Shown here piece by piece: positions 1 through 8,544 of a DNA stretch of 13,918 bases (its first letter is position 1; each line of letters opens with the position of its first letter). The stretch is from CAYRTD01 sp964426915 (GTDB lineage: Bacteria; Bacteroidota; Bacteroidia; Bacteroidales; GCA-2748055), in assembly GCA_964426915.1 (NCBI GenBank), contig CAYRTD010000112.1, positions 1 through 13,918 of the forward strand, in the 5' to 3' direction. Under the pieces are notes generated by a model. It had not been told where the DNA came from. It did no database searches and saw only the letters and a program-made list of their open reading frames with translations. Both the position numbers and the translations under genes were made by a program.

Positions 1-185
1 ATTTTAAACCGCAGTATACTAATGTATTCGAGGATTTAAAATTTTTGCAGCAACCCAGATATCGGACATTGTGAACAGACACTTATTAATTTCCCCCGGG
101 ATTATTTGATAACACAACTCCTCCCGGCTATAAAAATATTTTTCTTTAAGAAACGTTTCATACTCAATAAAAGATAGTTGCCATT
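1..185. other. 5' intergenic region, no gene seen
   Basis: No open reading frame of note begins or ends here, so the neighbouring gene upstream must lie outside the window. The stretch carries an AT-rich 12-bp palindrome (positions 132-143, A5-TATTTTT type) and the operator-like palindrome listed separately. I could not find a convincing Bacteroidota TAnnTTTG -7 element, so the promoter of the first gene is not placed. Confidence 0.5.
150..159. promoter_or_regulatory. Candidate LacI-family operator (GAAACGTTTC)
   Basis: GAAACGTTTC is a perfect 10-bp palindrome with a central CG, the signature of LacI/GalR-family operators, and lies 26 nt upstream of the phosphoesterase start codon. That position would let a bound repressor block transcription or early elongation. 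The regulator is not in the window. A 10-bp palindrome can occur by chance, so this is a suggestion based on motif form and position only. Confidence 0.35.
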
Positions 186-1628
186 ATGAAAAACATTAGC
201 ATTTTATTGATTATCACAGTCGCATTTTTTTCATGTGTACAAGATGAGGTTCAAAATCCCCTTTTTTTAATTGCAACAGAGCCCACGCAAAGTTCAATTA
301 TTTTACAGGCAAGAATGAATGAAACAGATACTCTTGTTAAGAATGATATTCCGGGCTTACCCTCAGAGGTCATATTTGATATAGGCTCTGATACTTCCGG
401 CAGGATCCATTCTGCAGGTCCCGTATTCGGTACCCGGGAAAATGATTTTATTGCCAAACATACATTTACCGGATTGTTACCTGGTACCGAATATTATTAC
501 CGGATCAGGTATGTCCTAACAGGGAATCAACATGGTCATTCAGCCTGGCAAAGATTTAAGACCCTTAACGAATCAGAATCAAAAGACGATTTCAGTTTTG
601 TAATGGTTACCGGAATGAATTTTCACCGTTTCACATCAGGACTGGATCAGGGTGGAATAAAAGTGAGAGAAGGAGGAAATGAAAAAACTGGATTCCCCGG
701 TTATCTTGCCATACTTGAAAGGGAGCCGGATTTTTTTATCGGGAATGGCGATAATGTGTATTATGATCATCCCAGGGAAAAGGCAGCGGAAACACCTGAA
801 GAAATGCGGAAACACTGGCACCGGTTATACCAAATGGAGAATTTTAAAAAGATGGTATCAAATATTCCGGTTTACTGGATGAAAGATGACCATGATTACC
901 GTTTTAACGATGCTGATACTATGAACGTTGATGCGGGTGGGGATCTTTTACTTCCGACACATGAAGATGGAATGTATCTTTTTTATGAGCAGGCTTCATT
1001 CTCGACCGATGATTTTAGGTCTGCTCTCCCGTACAGAACCTTTATTTTAAATGATGATGTCCAGATATGGATGGTTGAAGGAAGAGATTACCGGAGTCCG
1101 AACAATATTCCCGACGGACCGGGAAAAAGCATCTGGGGAGAAAAACAGAAGACCTGGCTGAAGGAATCTCTCCTCGATTCAGAAGCAAGTTTTAAGTTGC
1201 TCATTTCACCAACTCCTATGGTTGGCCCGGATGATGCCTATAAGCGGGATAACCACACAAACCCTGAGGGATTTCGTTATGAAAGAGATCAGTTTGTAGA
1301 ATGGCTGAAGGAAAATGATATTCTTGAAAAGGGATTTTATGTTCTCTGTGGCGACAGGCACTGGCAGTATCATTCGCTCCATCCGAATGGCCTGGAAGAA
1401 TTCAGTTGTGGAGCACTTGTTGACGCCAATTCCCGCCTCGGAAGGGAGCCCGGGGATCCGGAGTCTACCGATCCCGAAGGAAAAATACAGCAATTCTATA
1501 CCCAGCAAACACCATCAGGAGGTTTCCTTGAAGTAAATGGGTCTTATTCCAATGAAGAACCGGTATTAAAATTCAGTTTTTATGATGAAAAGGGTGAATT
1601 GTTATATGATGTGGTGAAAAAAAGATGA
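186..1628 (+). CDS. PhoD-like metallophosphoesterase lipoprotein
   Basis: The predicted product is a calcineurin-like/PhoD-type phosphatase that hydrolyses phosphate esters outside the cytoplasm. The N-terminus is a short lipoprotein signal ending in FFSC (lipidated Cys17). Residues about 30-125 form a fibronectin-like beta domain (TGLLPGTEYYYR) typical of PhoD proteins. The phosphatase core has GNGDNVYYD (186-194), DDHDY (234-238), EGRDYR (298-303, matching the family's DxRxYR block) and GDRHWQYH (389-396), which supply Asp, Asn and His metal ligands. The 480-residue length fits the family. The start is chosen because it gives a proper signal peptide. The dehydrogenase gene follows after 41 nt on the same strand. 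The physiological substrate cannot be read from the sequence; homologues often sit in carbohydrate or phosphate-scavenging loci. Confidence 0.88.
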   Translation: MKNISILLIITVAFFSCVQDEVQNPLFLIATEPTQSSIILQARMNETDTLVKNDIPGLPSEVIFDIGSDTSGRIHSAGPVFGTRENDFIAKHTFTGLLPGTEYYYRIRYVLTGNQHGHSAWQRFKTLNESESKDDFSFVMVTGMNFHRFTSGLDQGGIKVREGGNEKTGFPGYLAILEREPDFFIGNGDNVYYDHPREKAAETPEEMRKHWHRLYQMENFKKMVSNIPVYWMKDDHDYRFNDADTMNVDAGGDLLLPTHEDGMYLFYEQASFSTDDFRSALPYRTFILNDDVQIWMVEGRDYRSPNNIPDGPGKSIWGEKQKTWLKESLLDSEASFKLLISPTPMVGPDDAYKRDNHTNPEGFRYERDQFVEWLKENDILEKGFYVLCGDRHWQYHSLHPNGLEEFSCGALVDANSRLGREPGDPESTDPEGKIQQFYTQQTPSGGFLEVNGSYSNEEPVLKFSFYDEKGELLYDVVKKR

Positions 1629-1669
1629 CATTTAAAACATTTCACATCGGAATTAGAAAAATGAATTAA

Positions 1670-2722
1670 ATGAAAGCAGCAGTTCTAAGCACCTATAATA
1701 AAATAGAGTATAAGGAAATTGACACTCCCGGCATGAAAGATGATGAAGTACTGGTGAAGGTAAGCTATGCCAGTATATGCGGTTCCGATCAGCATCTTTA
1801 CAAGGGTGAATTTCATCCACGAACAAAACTTCCCTTTGTGCCGGGGCATGAATTTGCAGGGATAGTTGCAGAAACCGGGAAAAATGTAAGCGGATTCAGG
1901 GCGGGTGAAAAAGTTACTGTAGATCCCATTATCTCCTGCGGAGAATGCCCTGCCTGCATTCGAGGACATTTTCCTGCTTGTTCTTCCTTAAAGCTGCTGG
2001 GCATTGATCTGGACGGAGGATTTGCTGAATATATTTCCGTTAAGCCTGAGATGCTTTATAAACTTCCGGATAGCCTTGACGACAAATTCGCCGCTCTTAT
2101 TGAATTGTTATCTATCGGTTTCCATGCTTCAGCCAGATCGGGGCTTTCGGAAAATGATGATATTGTGATCTGGGGTGCCGGGAAGGTGGGAAATGCAATT
2201 CTCCATGCCGCAAAAACAATCACCACCGGAAAAATAATTATGGTGGATATTCTTGACGAACGCTTAATTATTGCCAAATCTGCTTTTCCCGACATCCACA
2301 CGGTTAATGCAAAGAAAGAAAACCCGATGGATTTTATTCAGCGGACAACAAATAACAAGGGAGTTGATATTGCCTTTGAAGCCGTTGGCCATTATCATGA
2401 GATTCCCGGAAGACATAATCCCGTACGATCGTGTGTGAACTCCATACGGGGAGGGGGAATTGTTTGTACCCTCGGTCTTAGCGATGAACCTGTAGATATT
2501 TTAATGAAGGAGCTGATATGGAAAGAAGCCAGAATCATTGCTTCCCGGGTAAGTCATGGTGAATTTAGTGATGCTATCCAAGCACTGAAAAATGGTAAAC
2601 TTGATCCGTCGTCTATGATAACAGGAATTATGGATCTTATAGATGCGAATGAAGCATTTCGTTTGCTGGAGGAGGAGCCAGAGAAACATTTAAAAATTTT
2701 ATTGAGAATCAATGCGTTATGA
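1670..2722 (+). CDS. Zinc-dependent medium-chain alcohol/polyol dehydrogenase
   Basis: The product belongs to the MDR superfamily (threonine/sorbitol dehydrogenase-like) and should oxidise a secondary hydroxyl of a sugar, polyol or amino alcohol with NAD(P). The catalytic zinc site is Cys37 (CGSD), His60-Glu61 (GHEFAG) and probably Glu145. The structural zinc site is Cys90, Cys93, Cys96 and Cys104. The Rossmann nucleotide-binding loop is GAGKVG (169-174), followed by an acidic residue at the end of the next strand (MVDI), which suggests NAD preference. The length of 350 residues is standard, and there is no signal peptide, so it is cytoplasmic. It sits between a lipoprotein phosphoesterase and a glycosidase-like gene, which suggests catabolism of a modified sugar. 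The exact substrate is not determinable. Confidence 0.9.
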   Translation: MKAAVLSTYNKIEYKEIDTPGMKDDEVLVKVSYASICGSDQHLYKGEFHPRTKLPFVPGHEFAGIVAETGKNVSGFRAGEKVTVDPIISCGECPACIRGHFPACSSLKLLGIDLDGGFAEYISVKPEMLYKLPDSLDDKFAALIELLSIGFHASARSGLSENDDIVIWGAGKVGNAILHAAKTITTGKIIMVDILDERLIIAKSAFPDIHTVNAKKENPMDFIQRTTNNKGVDIAFEAVGHYHEIPGRHNPVRSCVNSIRGGGIVCTLGLSDEPVDILMKELIWKEARIIASRVSHGEFSDAIQALKNGKLDPSSMITGIMDLIDANEAFRLLEEEPEKHLKILLRINAL

Positions 2723-2804
2723 ATCTAAATTAATACTTTCTGAGCCATTTCTTCCGGTTGTTTGGGACTTGATTCCATATCCGGAAGTTATCCATTTCCT
2801 ACTT

Positions 2805-2812
2805 TAGATTTG
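2805..2812 (+). promoter_or_regulatory. Possible Bacteroidota -7 element (TAGATTTG)
   Basis: TAGATTTG fits the Bacteroidota TAnnTTTG -7 consensus and lies about 20 nt upstream of the ATG at 2833, in the 110-nt gap after the dehydrogenase gene. No TTG -33 element is present at the usual 19-21 nt spacing, so the match is partial. If real, the glycosidase-like gene has its own promoter with a short leader. Confidence 0.3.
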
Positions 2813-2832
2813 AAAATCATTTACATGGAATA

Positions 2833-5088
2833 ATGAATACTAAGAAAACGGAAACATATTCAAATGAAACGGAGTTGAACTTAACTGATAGACTAACTGA
2901 TTATGGCATTTCTGCCGGAGCCTTTTGCTACCGGCATATAGAGGAATTTTATAACAGGATAGAAAAACGGGAGATTATTCCATTAAGAGATAGGCTTAAC
3001 CGGATGTTCCTTCCTGATGGAGGAATTGAGGTGCTTTTTGAAGAAGCACAAAAAGAGCAGAGGATGGCCCTCAATTTCATATGTAAACTTTCTGTAAAAG
3101 AGGGAGTGATAAAAGGATCTTCAGCAGGTATTAACTTAAGCATAAACAACTGGACTGAAGATGCTTATCTTTTGTTACCCGGAGCCGTATATAATGGTAA
3201 TCGTTTTTATTCGAGAAAGATTCCCTATTCTCCAAAATTACTCGATGAAAAAAATCTCTGGCCAAATAGGAACATCATCGTGACCGATATTCTGCGCTTA
3301 AATATCCTGCCAGGACCTTCCGGATTCAGTGATCGATCGGGCAGCCTGTCCACACCTGTTATCCTTATCTGGCTTCCAAAGTCAAAAGAGATCCTGTCCA
3401 TTGAGTTTAATCCGGAAAATGAACTGGGGGACCTGGGACTGATTTTTACCGAAAACAGAGAAAGAAATTCACTCGATATTGCTTTTCAGAGTCCGGTGGT
3501 GAGAGAAGAATACATGTACAAAATCTGTGATAGTGAGCATCCTTCAGAAGATACTGCATATGATTTCTCTCCAGGAGATGAATTTCATTACCAGTTTAAA
3601 GTGAAGAGACATGATGCTGATAATCTGGATGAGCTGTTTGTTTTATATCCTGCAATGAGATCTGAAACTAATGATCCTTTACCGGATAAATATCCTTTGT
3701 TAAGCAAATGCTTTGAAGTGATTGAAAAAAAGTTTAACCGGGCGAACTGGGTTGAGGATTGGGGCTATTACTCAGTGGGAATGAGGGAGAATTTCCTGCA
3801 GGACTGGCAGGTTGGATGGACAGGAGGAATGATCAGTACTTATCCTCTCTATTTTCTCGGCTCAGATCAGACCAAAGAGCGTGTCCTGAGAAATTTTGAG
3901 TGGTTTTTCAGGGATGGTTTTTCACCCGGTGGACTTCCATGGGATTCAGGTGAAAAGGGAGATCAATGGTATGGGGGTGATATTCGCCGTGAACAAACGA
4001 AAAACCGGCATCTTGTCAGAAAGAGTGCAGATGCTGTGTATTATCTTTTCAAACAGTTTTATATGTTTTCTGATGAAGGGGTTGATATTCCCGGAGATTG
4101 GGTCAAAAAGATTGAAAGAGTTTGCAATATCTTTCTTGAAAACTGGAAAAAGTATAATGATGTAGGCCATTTTATTGACACCCGGACCAATGAGATCGTT
4201 ATAGGGGGTTCTACCAGTGGAGCTTTGTTGCCGGCAGGTCTGGTAATGGCTTTCCGCTGGACAAGAAATCAGGCCTACCTTGATGGAGCGGAACAGATAG
4301 CGGATTATTTTTATGATAAACACTTATCAAAAGGTATCTCCTGCGGTGGTCCCGGTGACGCATTGCAGTCACCGGATAGTGAATCTTCCTATGGCCTGTG
4401 TGAAAGTTATGTGCTTCTATATGAGGAAACCGGTAAGAAAAAGTGGCTCGATCGTGCTGAGCTGGCCGCCCGGTTTTTTTCTACCTGGGTTATGTCTTAT
4501 AACTATAACTTTCCCCCTCAGTCAACACATGGAAAATTAAATACAGGAACCAGGGGACTGGTTTTTGCGAATGCTCAGAACAAGCACCTTGCCCCGGGCA
4601 TCTGTTGCTATTCCGGATCAGCATTCCTGAAGATATACCGGTTTACCCTGAATGATTATTACATGAACATCCTTGAAGAAATTACCCGGGCAATGCCGCA
4701 ATATCTTTCAACTTCAGAAAGACCTGTAATTGGTCTTAAGAAAGGATGGGTATCCGAAAGGATCAATACCACCGACTGGCTTGAGGGAATTGGTGAAACA
4801 ATGAAAGGATCCACCTGGGCTGAGACTTCAATAATGTTAGGCTCCACAGAACTTCCATCTCTGTTTGTGGATATGAGAAAAAGAAAAGTATGGTGTTTTG
4901 ATCAAATTCAATGTAAGCTCAGGGAGGAATCATTGATAATAAGAATTATAAACGATAAAGAGCTACCGGTGCATATTTGTATTCTTATCGAATATGAAAA
5001 TGAAGAGTTTGAAAAGTATAATAATTTCGGTTGCATGTTTTCCCGGAAACTAAAACTCGAGAGAAGGGAAACTGTATTGAAAATTTAA
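2833..5088 (+). CDS. Six-hairpin (alpha/alpha-toroid) glycosidase-like protein
   Basis: This is a 751-residue protein with an N-terminal beta-rich half (about 60-300) and a helical-repeat half (about 300-680) with the texture of alpha/alpha-toroid glycosidases. Supporting blocks are the aromatic GWTGGM near 327, WYGGDIRREQ near 380, GGSTSGALLPAG near 457, and repeated helix pairs of the YLDGAEQIADYFYD and WLDRAELAARFF kind. A short beta domain closes the C-terminus (about 690-751). I cannot assign a GH family or name catalytic residues; Asp and Glu in the conserved aromatic blocks are candidates. There is no signal peptide or membrane segment, unlike neighbouring lipoproteins, which implies cytoplasmic action on imported oligosaccharides. 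It ends 3 nt before the convergent ThuA-like gene. Fold call is moderate; glycoside hydrolase activity is inference. Confidence 0.7.
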   Translation: MNTKKTETYSNETELNLTDRLTDYGISAGAFCYRHIEEFYNRIEKREIIPLRDRLNRMFLPDGGIEVLFEEAQKEQRMALNFICKLSVKEGVIKGSSAGINLSINNWTEDAYLLLPGAVYNGNRFYSRKIPYSPKLLDEKNLWPNRNIIVTDILRLNILPGPSGFSDRSGSLSTPVILIWLPKSKEILSIEFNPENELGDLGLIFTENRERNSLDIAFQSPVVREEYMYKICDSEHPSEDTAYDFSPGDEFHYQFKVKRHDADNLDELFVLYPAMRSETNDPLPDKYPLLSKCFEVIEKKFNRANWVEDWGYYSVGMRENFLQDWQVGWTGGMISTYPLYFLGSDQTKERVLRNFEWFFRDGFSPGGLPWDSGEKGDQWYGGDIRREQTKNRHLVRKSADAVYYLFKQFYMFSDEGVDIPGDWVKKIERVCNIFLENWKKYNDVGHFIDTRTNEIVIGGSTSGALLPAGLVMAFRWTRNQAYLDGAEQIADYFYDKHLSKGISCGGPGDALQSPDSESSYGLCESYVLLYEETGKKKWLDRAELAARFFSTWVMSYNYNFPPQSTHGKLNTGTRGLVFANAQNKHLAPGICCYSGSAFLKIYRFTLNDYYMNILEEITRAMPQYLSTSERPVIGLKKGWVSERINTTDWLEGIGETMKGSTWAETSIMLGSTELPSLFVDMRKRKVWCFDQIQCKLREESLIIRIINDKELPVHICILIEYENEEFEKYNNFGCMFSRKLKLERRETVLKI

Positions 5089-5091
5089 AAT

Positions 5092-5814
5092 CTATTCCTC
5101 AAGCCACTTAATCGCATTCTCAACCACCAGCTTAAAATCCTCATTCCTATATGCTTTCTTATCATGCCCGAAAATCAGATAAACAATTTTAGAATTATCG
5201 AACTGGTTGGTCCAGCCAATAACGGGATGGCAATCCGGATGTGATGTGGTAAGGAGGGTGTCAATTCCTTCGGTTAACTCCAGATTGGAATATCCTTCAT
5301 CATTAATGATGAATCTGTTCATCCCCTTGGTTATGTGATGTTCAGGGGCGGCAATATTTACGATCAGGTTCAGGTCATGAGCATAATCTGAATGCAAAGC
5401 GCTGTCGGTTTCAGCAGTGGGCTGGTTATATTTTCCCCCTACAATCTGTTTGAAGGTATCCCATTGCTGATAGGAAACTATGGAGTGATGAAGGAAAAGA
5501 AAACTTTTTCCGGCTTCTGTTAGTTCAAGATAAGCCTTCTTCTGGTCATCCGAAATGTTATTCCACATATCATAAAAAATATAAAGGTCATAATCCTTTC
5601 CTTCTGAAATCGTAAGAAATACATTCGCAGCAGGTTGAGATATTGTATCAATATTAATGGTTTCAATATTTTCAAAGAATTGAATAAATTCAATTGTATC
5701 AAAAGAGTGACCACCGGTTATGAGCAGGGCCTCCTGTTTGTTATTTTGTGATTCGCAGGAAAAGACAAGCAGGATTATAATCAGAAAAGCAGGTATAAAA
5801 ATGTATCTTTTCAC
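5092..5814 (-). CDS. ThuA-like domain lipoprotein
   Basis: The product is a 240-residue lipoprotein with signal peptide ending VFSC (Cys20), followed by a ThuA-like fold (trehalose-utilisation family, related to class I glutamine amidotransferases). Family-like blocks are LITGGHSFD just after the signal, LYIFYDMW, FLFLHHSI in the nucleophile-elbow region, APEHHITKG, and a C-terminal FGHDKKAYRNEDFK followed by a final helix (AIKWL). These match the usual ThuA order, including a conserved terminal H/R-rich block. The biochemical role of ThuA domains is not settled; in Bacteroidota they accompany sugar oxidoreductases and glycosidases, as here. It is the last gene of the minus-strand operon, 27 nt after the methyltransferase stop codon. 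Confidence 0.82.
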   Translation of the reverse strand: MKRYIFIPAFLIIILLVFSCESQNNKQEALLITGGHSFDTIEFIQFFENIETINIDTISQPAANVFLTISEGKDYDLYIFYDMWNNISDDQKKAYLELTEAGKSFLFLHHSIVSYQQWDTFKQIVGGKYNQPTAETDSALHSDYAHDLNLIVNIAAPEHHITKGMNRFIINDEGYSNLELTEGIDTLLTTSHPDCHPVIGWTNQFDNSKIVYLIFGHDKKAYRNEDFKLVVENAIKWLEE

Positions 5815-5841
5815 AGGTTCATGTAATTATGAAATTAATTA

Positions 5842-6528
5842 CTAAGATTTGTTGATTATTCTTTCTAATCTAGATGTAATAGAATGCAAAAGGTTGATGT
5901 CTGATGAATCAACTGTTGAAAAGCGTTCGAGTATTCTTGTATGGAGAGGAAATTCCGGTTTAATGTCAATCCGGATAAGAAGCTGTTCAATTCTTTCTTT
6001 AAGTTCGGAATAGCTTTCCGGACTTATTTTTTTCTTCTTTCTGTCATCGCTTTTCAAAGCAGATATCTCATATGCATATAACATTACAGATTGTCCCAGG
6101 TTTAAAGAGGGGTAACTGGTTTTAAGTGGAATGGTTGAGGCTGCATCACATTTAAGTAATAATTGATTTGGCAAACCTGATTCCTCCGTACCAAAGAGGA
6201 TTGCAATTTTATCAATATTTTCTTTTTTTGATTCTATCATCTCTTTGATCCTGGAAGGAGAAGCATAATCTTCCTTAGCGCTTCTTTTTTTTGCGGTGGT
6301 TCCAACAAGAAAGTCAATGTCATTCACAGCCACTTCAAAATCCTTATAGATTTTCGCTGCTTCCAGTATGTCGTTAGATCCATGTGCCAGCATTCTGGCT
6401 TCTTCCGAGAGATGATCACATGGATCGATCAACCGAAGCTGACTGAACCCCATGGTTTTCATTGCTCTGGCTGCTGATCCTATATTGCCGGGAACTGCTG
6501 GTTTATAAAGAATGAATATTATATCCAT
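5842..6528 (-). CDS. trmJ: TrmJ-like tRNA 2'-O-methyltransferase (SPOUT/TrmH family)
   Basis: The product transfers a methyl group from S-adenosylmethionine to a ribose 2'-OH, probably at tRNA position 32. All three SPOUT motifs are present: motif 1 NIGSAARAMKTMGF (15-28, with catalytic Arg21), motif 2 FGTEESGLP (112-120) and motif 3 IPLKTSYPSLNLGQSV (133-148), the last forming the trefoil-knot SAM site. The 228-residue length and a C-terminal helical extension fit TrmJ rather than TrmL. The ATG at 6528 overlaps the stop of the upstream glycosidase by one base (TAATG), so its translation is probably coupled to that gene. A housekeeping RNA methylase inside a carbohydrate operon is unusual. 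Whether the target is tRNA position 32 is family inference. Confidence 0.88.
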   Translation of the reverse strand: MDIIFILYKPAVPGNIGSAARAMKTMGFSQLRLIDPCDHLSEEARMLAHGSNDILEAAKIYKDFEVAVNDIDFLVGTTAKKRSAKEDYASPSRIKEMIESKKENIDKIAILFGTEESGLPNQLLLKCDAASTIPLKTSYPSLNLGQSVMLYAYEISALKSDDRKKKKISPESYSELKERIEQLLIRIDIKPEFPLHTRILERFSTVDSSDINLLHSITSRLERIINKS

Positions 6529-8531
6529 TATTTTTCCTCTCCAAAATGCCAGTAATAAATACTGTCACTGGCCTGAGATATTGCCCTCATCATATGTTCA
6601 TATGGCTGATCAGTGATATCAATCAATCCTATTACCTGGTTTTCTCCGTTTGACGGCCTACCCGTAACATGCTGATCAACAAGCTGGTACCAGTGAGATC
6701 CCAGGGAGAAGGGCATATCCGCCCAGGTTCTTACATAATCCTTATAAAAACGGAAGCGTTCTTCTTGGGTAAATGCCCGGTAACGTGGAGGAAACTGTTT
6801 TTCGGTGACCAGGGGAAGATGATGTTCCCCGATCAAAATTGGTTTTCCGGTTTTTTGATGCCAGGCTGTCATCTGTTCTTCGATAGGTACCAGTGAGTAT
6901 ACATTGACCGTAATTACATCACAATATTTTCCGGCACTTTCAAGTATATGATCCGGTTTCAACCTGCGGGTAAAACGGCAGCCCAGGTAAAGATGGTTTG
7001 GGTCATATTTCTTCAGGGTATTTTTTACTATACTGAAATACTTATCCGCATATAGTTTTTCAAAATTTTTATAATCATTGGCGAAGGATTCATTGTCCGG
7101 TTCACTGGTCATATTTCTTACCTCTTCCCATTCCTCATAGGATCCATTCCATTTTCCATTCAATTCTTCTAAAGACGCATAGCTTTGCTTAATTAGTTTT
7201 ATCCATTCATCCCTTCCGGGAGAGGATTGTTTTAGTTTTTCCAATAACCGGGAATTATCCCAGCCGGCTTCATTATCTACGAAATAACCCAGAAGAAAAG
7301 GATTATCCCTGAACTCTGATGCTCCTGAAATTACGGAATCTACATAATCTTCCCAACCCGGATCGAATACATCATTTAATCCTGATCCAAGGCTATAATT
7401 ATTATTTTCGGTGGTTCTGAAACTGTAGGTGAAAGGAATCTCAGATCCCGCGATTACCTTCTCATTGCTCCAGTTCCCTATGGTATTGAGCCCCCAATTC
7501 TGCAGTCTTTTATAGATCATGGATATCCAATTATCCAGGTTGCCGTATTTACGGAGGATATTCAGGTAGTAGTAACTCATTTCCATGCTATCGCTCCAGG
7601 CTTCTGCATATTCGCCTTGCATTTCAGGAACAAATTCAAAAAGGAACTCCCTGTTGGTTACATTAGTACCGTCTGTACCTTTCAATTTTGGTCTTACACA
7701 GGTTACACCCAGCGACCAGAAAGGATTTCCTTCCGGAGTGATGAAAAAATATTTTCCTGAATCATCTTTCACAAGATTAAAGTAACCGGAGGAAGGATAT
7801 TTATTTTTAACTATTAGTCCACCATAGCTATCACGTTCAGGTTTAAGCTTTGGATTGTCAGATATTCTTTTCCTTTCTAAACTCAGATCCTCCCTGAGGT
7901 CTTCCGTTTTACTGACCTTCCCTTCCCAGCTTCCTTTCATTCTTTGTCCGAATTTATCAACCACCGGACCCTGATCTTCCCGGGCTTCTTTCTTCAACTT
8001 TAAGGTTTTGATATTTAAAGCATTATCTTGCGACACTCCTTTAAATTTCAGGCTAACATATTCGGGATGATAGGTTTTTTCCTGGTTGCCGGCAAGGGGG
8101 ATCTCATGAAGACTGAAAGTTATATTCTCCCGGGATTTCTCAATAGAATAATTTTTAGAGATTACATTTTTTACTCCTGTATAACTTAGTTCGAGCTGAA
8201 ATGAAAAGTCTGGTTCCTTTTCAAATTGCATTATCAATCCGGAGAAATCTTTCCACGATTCAGGAAAGCCTGCTGCCTGCGGTGCGAATATAAATTCTGC
8301 CGTATCATTCAAAAATTCGATAATGAGATTATCATCCCTGAATTCCGCCTGGCAATTTCGCAATAGAAATGATCCTTCTCCGGCTTTCTCTGCAATCTGT
8401 TTACTGGAAGTAAGACCAGTTTCAATTTCCGAAAATTCCGTTACCGGTTGCCAGGAAAGATATCGGTCTCCCTCTTTACAAGATGAAAAAAGGAAAATCA
8501 AGCTGAGGAGAAACAGTTTTATAATTTTCAT
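6528..8531 (-). CDS. GH50/agarase-like clan GH-A glycoside hydrolase lipoprotein
   Basis: The product is a predicted secreted, lipid-anchored retaining glycosidase. The signal peptide ends FLFSSC (Cys18 from the chosen start). An N-terminal beta-sandwich (about 25-240) precedes a TIM-barrel region opening with TPEGNPFWSLGVTCVRP (about 265-280). Two glutamates stand where clan GH-A retaining enzymes place them: acid/base Glu421 in GYFVDNEAGW and nucleophile Glu569 in ILIGEHHLP; GH50 beta-agarases carry similar blocks. The substrate could be agarose or another galactan; only the family resemblance supports this. The frame stays open upstream to an ATG at 8609, but the start at 8531 is preferred because it gives an N-terminal lipoprotein signal, has AGAG upstream, and avoids a 65-nt overlap with the preceding gene. 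The resulting length is 667 residues. Confidence 0.78.
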   Translation of the reverse strand: MKIIKLFLLSLIFLFSSCKEGDRYLSWQPVTEFSEIETGLTSSKQIAEKAGEGSFLLRNCQAEFRDDNLIIEFLNDTAEFIFAPQAAGFPESWKDFSGLIMQFEKEPDFSFQLELSYTGVKNVISKNYSIEKSRENITFSLHEIPLAGNQEKTYHPEYVSLKFKGVSQDNALNIKTLKLKKEAREDQGPVVDKFGQRMKGSWEGKVSKTEDLREDLSLERKRISDNPKLKPERDSYGGLIVKNKYPSSGYFNLVKDDSGKYFFITPEGNPFWSLGVTCVRPKLKGTDGTNVTNREFLFEFVPEMQGEYAEAWSDSMEMSYYYLNILRKYGNLDNWISMIYKRLQNWGLNTIGNWSNEKVIAGSEIPFTYSFRTTENNNYSLGSGLNDVFDPGWEDYVDSVISGASEFRDNPFLLGYFVDNEAGWDNSRLLEKLKQSSPGRDEWIKLIKQSYASLEELNGKWNGSYEEWEEVRNMTSEPDNESFANDYKNFEKLYADKYFSIVKNTLKKYDPNHLYLGCRFTRRLKPDHILESAGKYCDVITVNVYSLVPIEEQMTAWHQKTGKPILIGEHHLPLVTEKQFPPRYRAFTQEERFRFYKDYVRTWADMPFSLGSHWYQLVDQHVTGRPSNGENQVIGLIDITDQPYEHMMRAISQASDSIYYWHFGEEK

Positions 8532-8544
8532 ATCTCTGTGATTT

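Noticed and set aside
2751..2787. CTTCCGG/CCGGAAG inverted repeat as a terminator
   Set aside because: The 7-bp arms enclose a 23-nt loop and no T-run follows; too weak for a terminator call.
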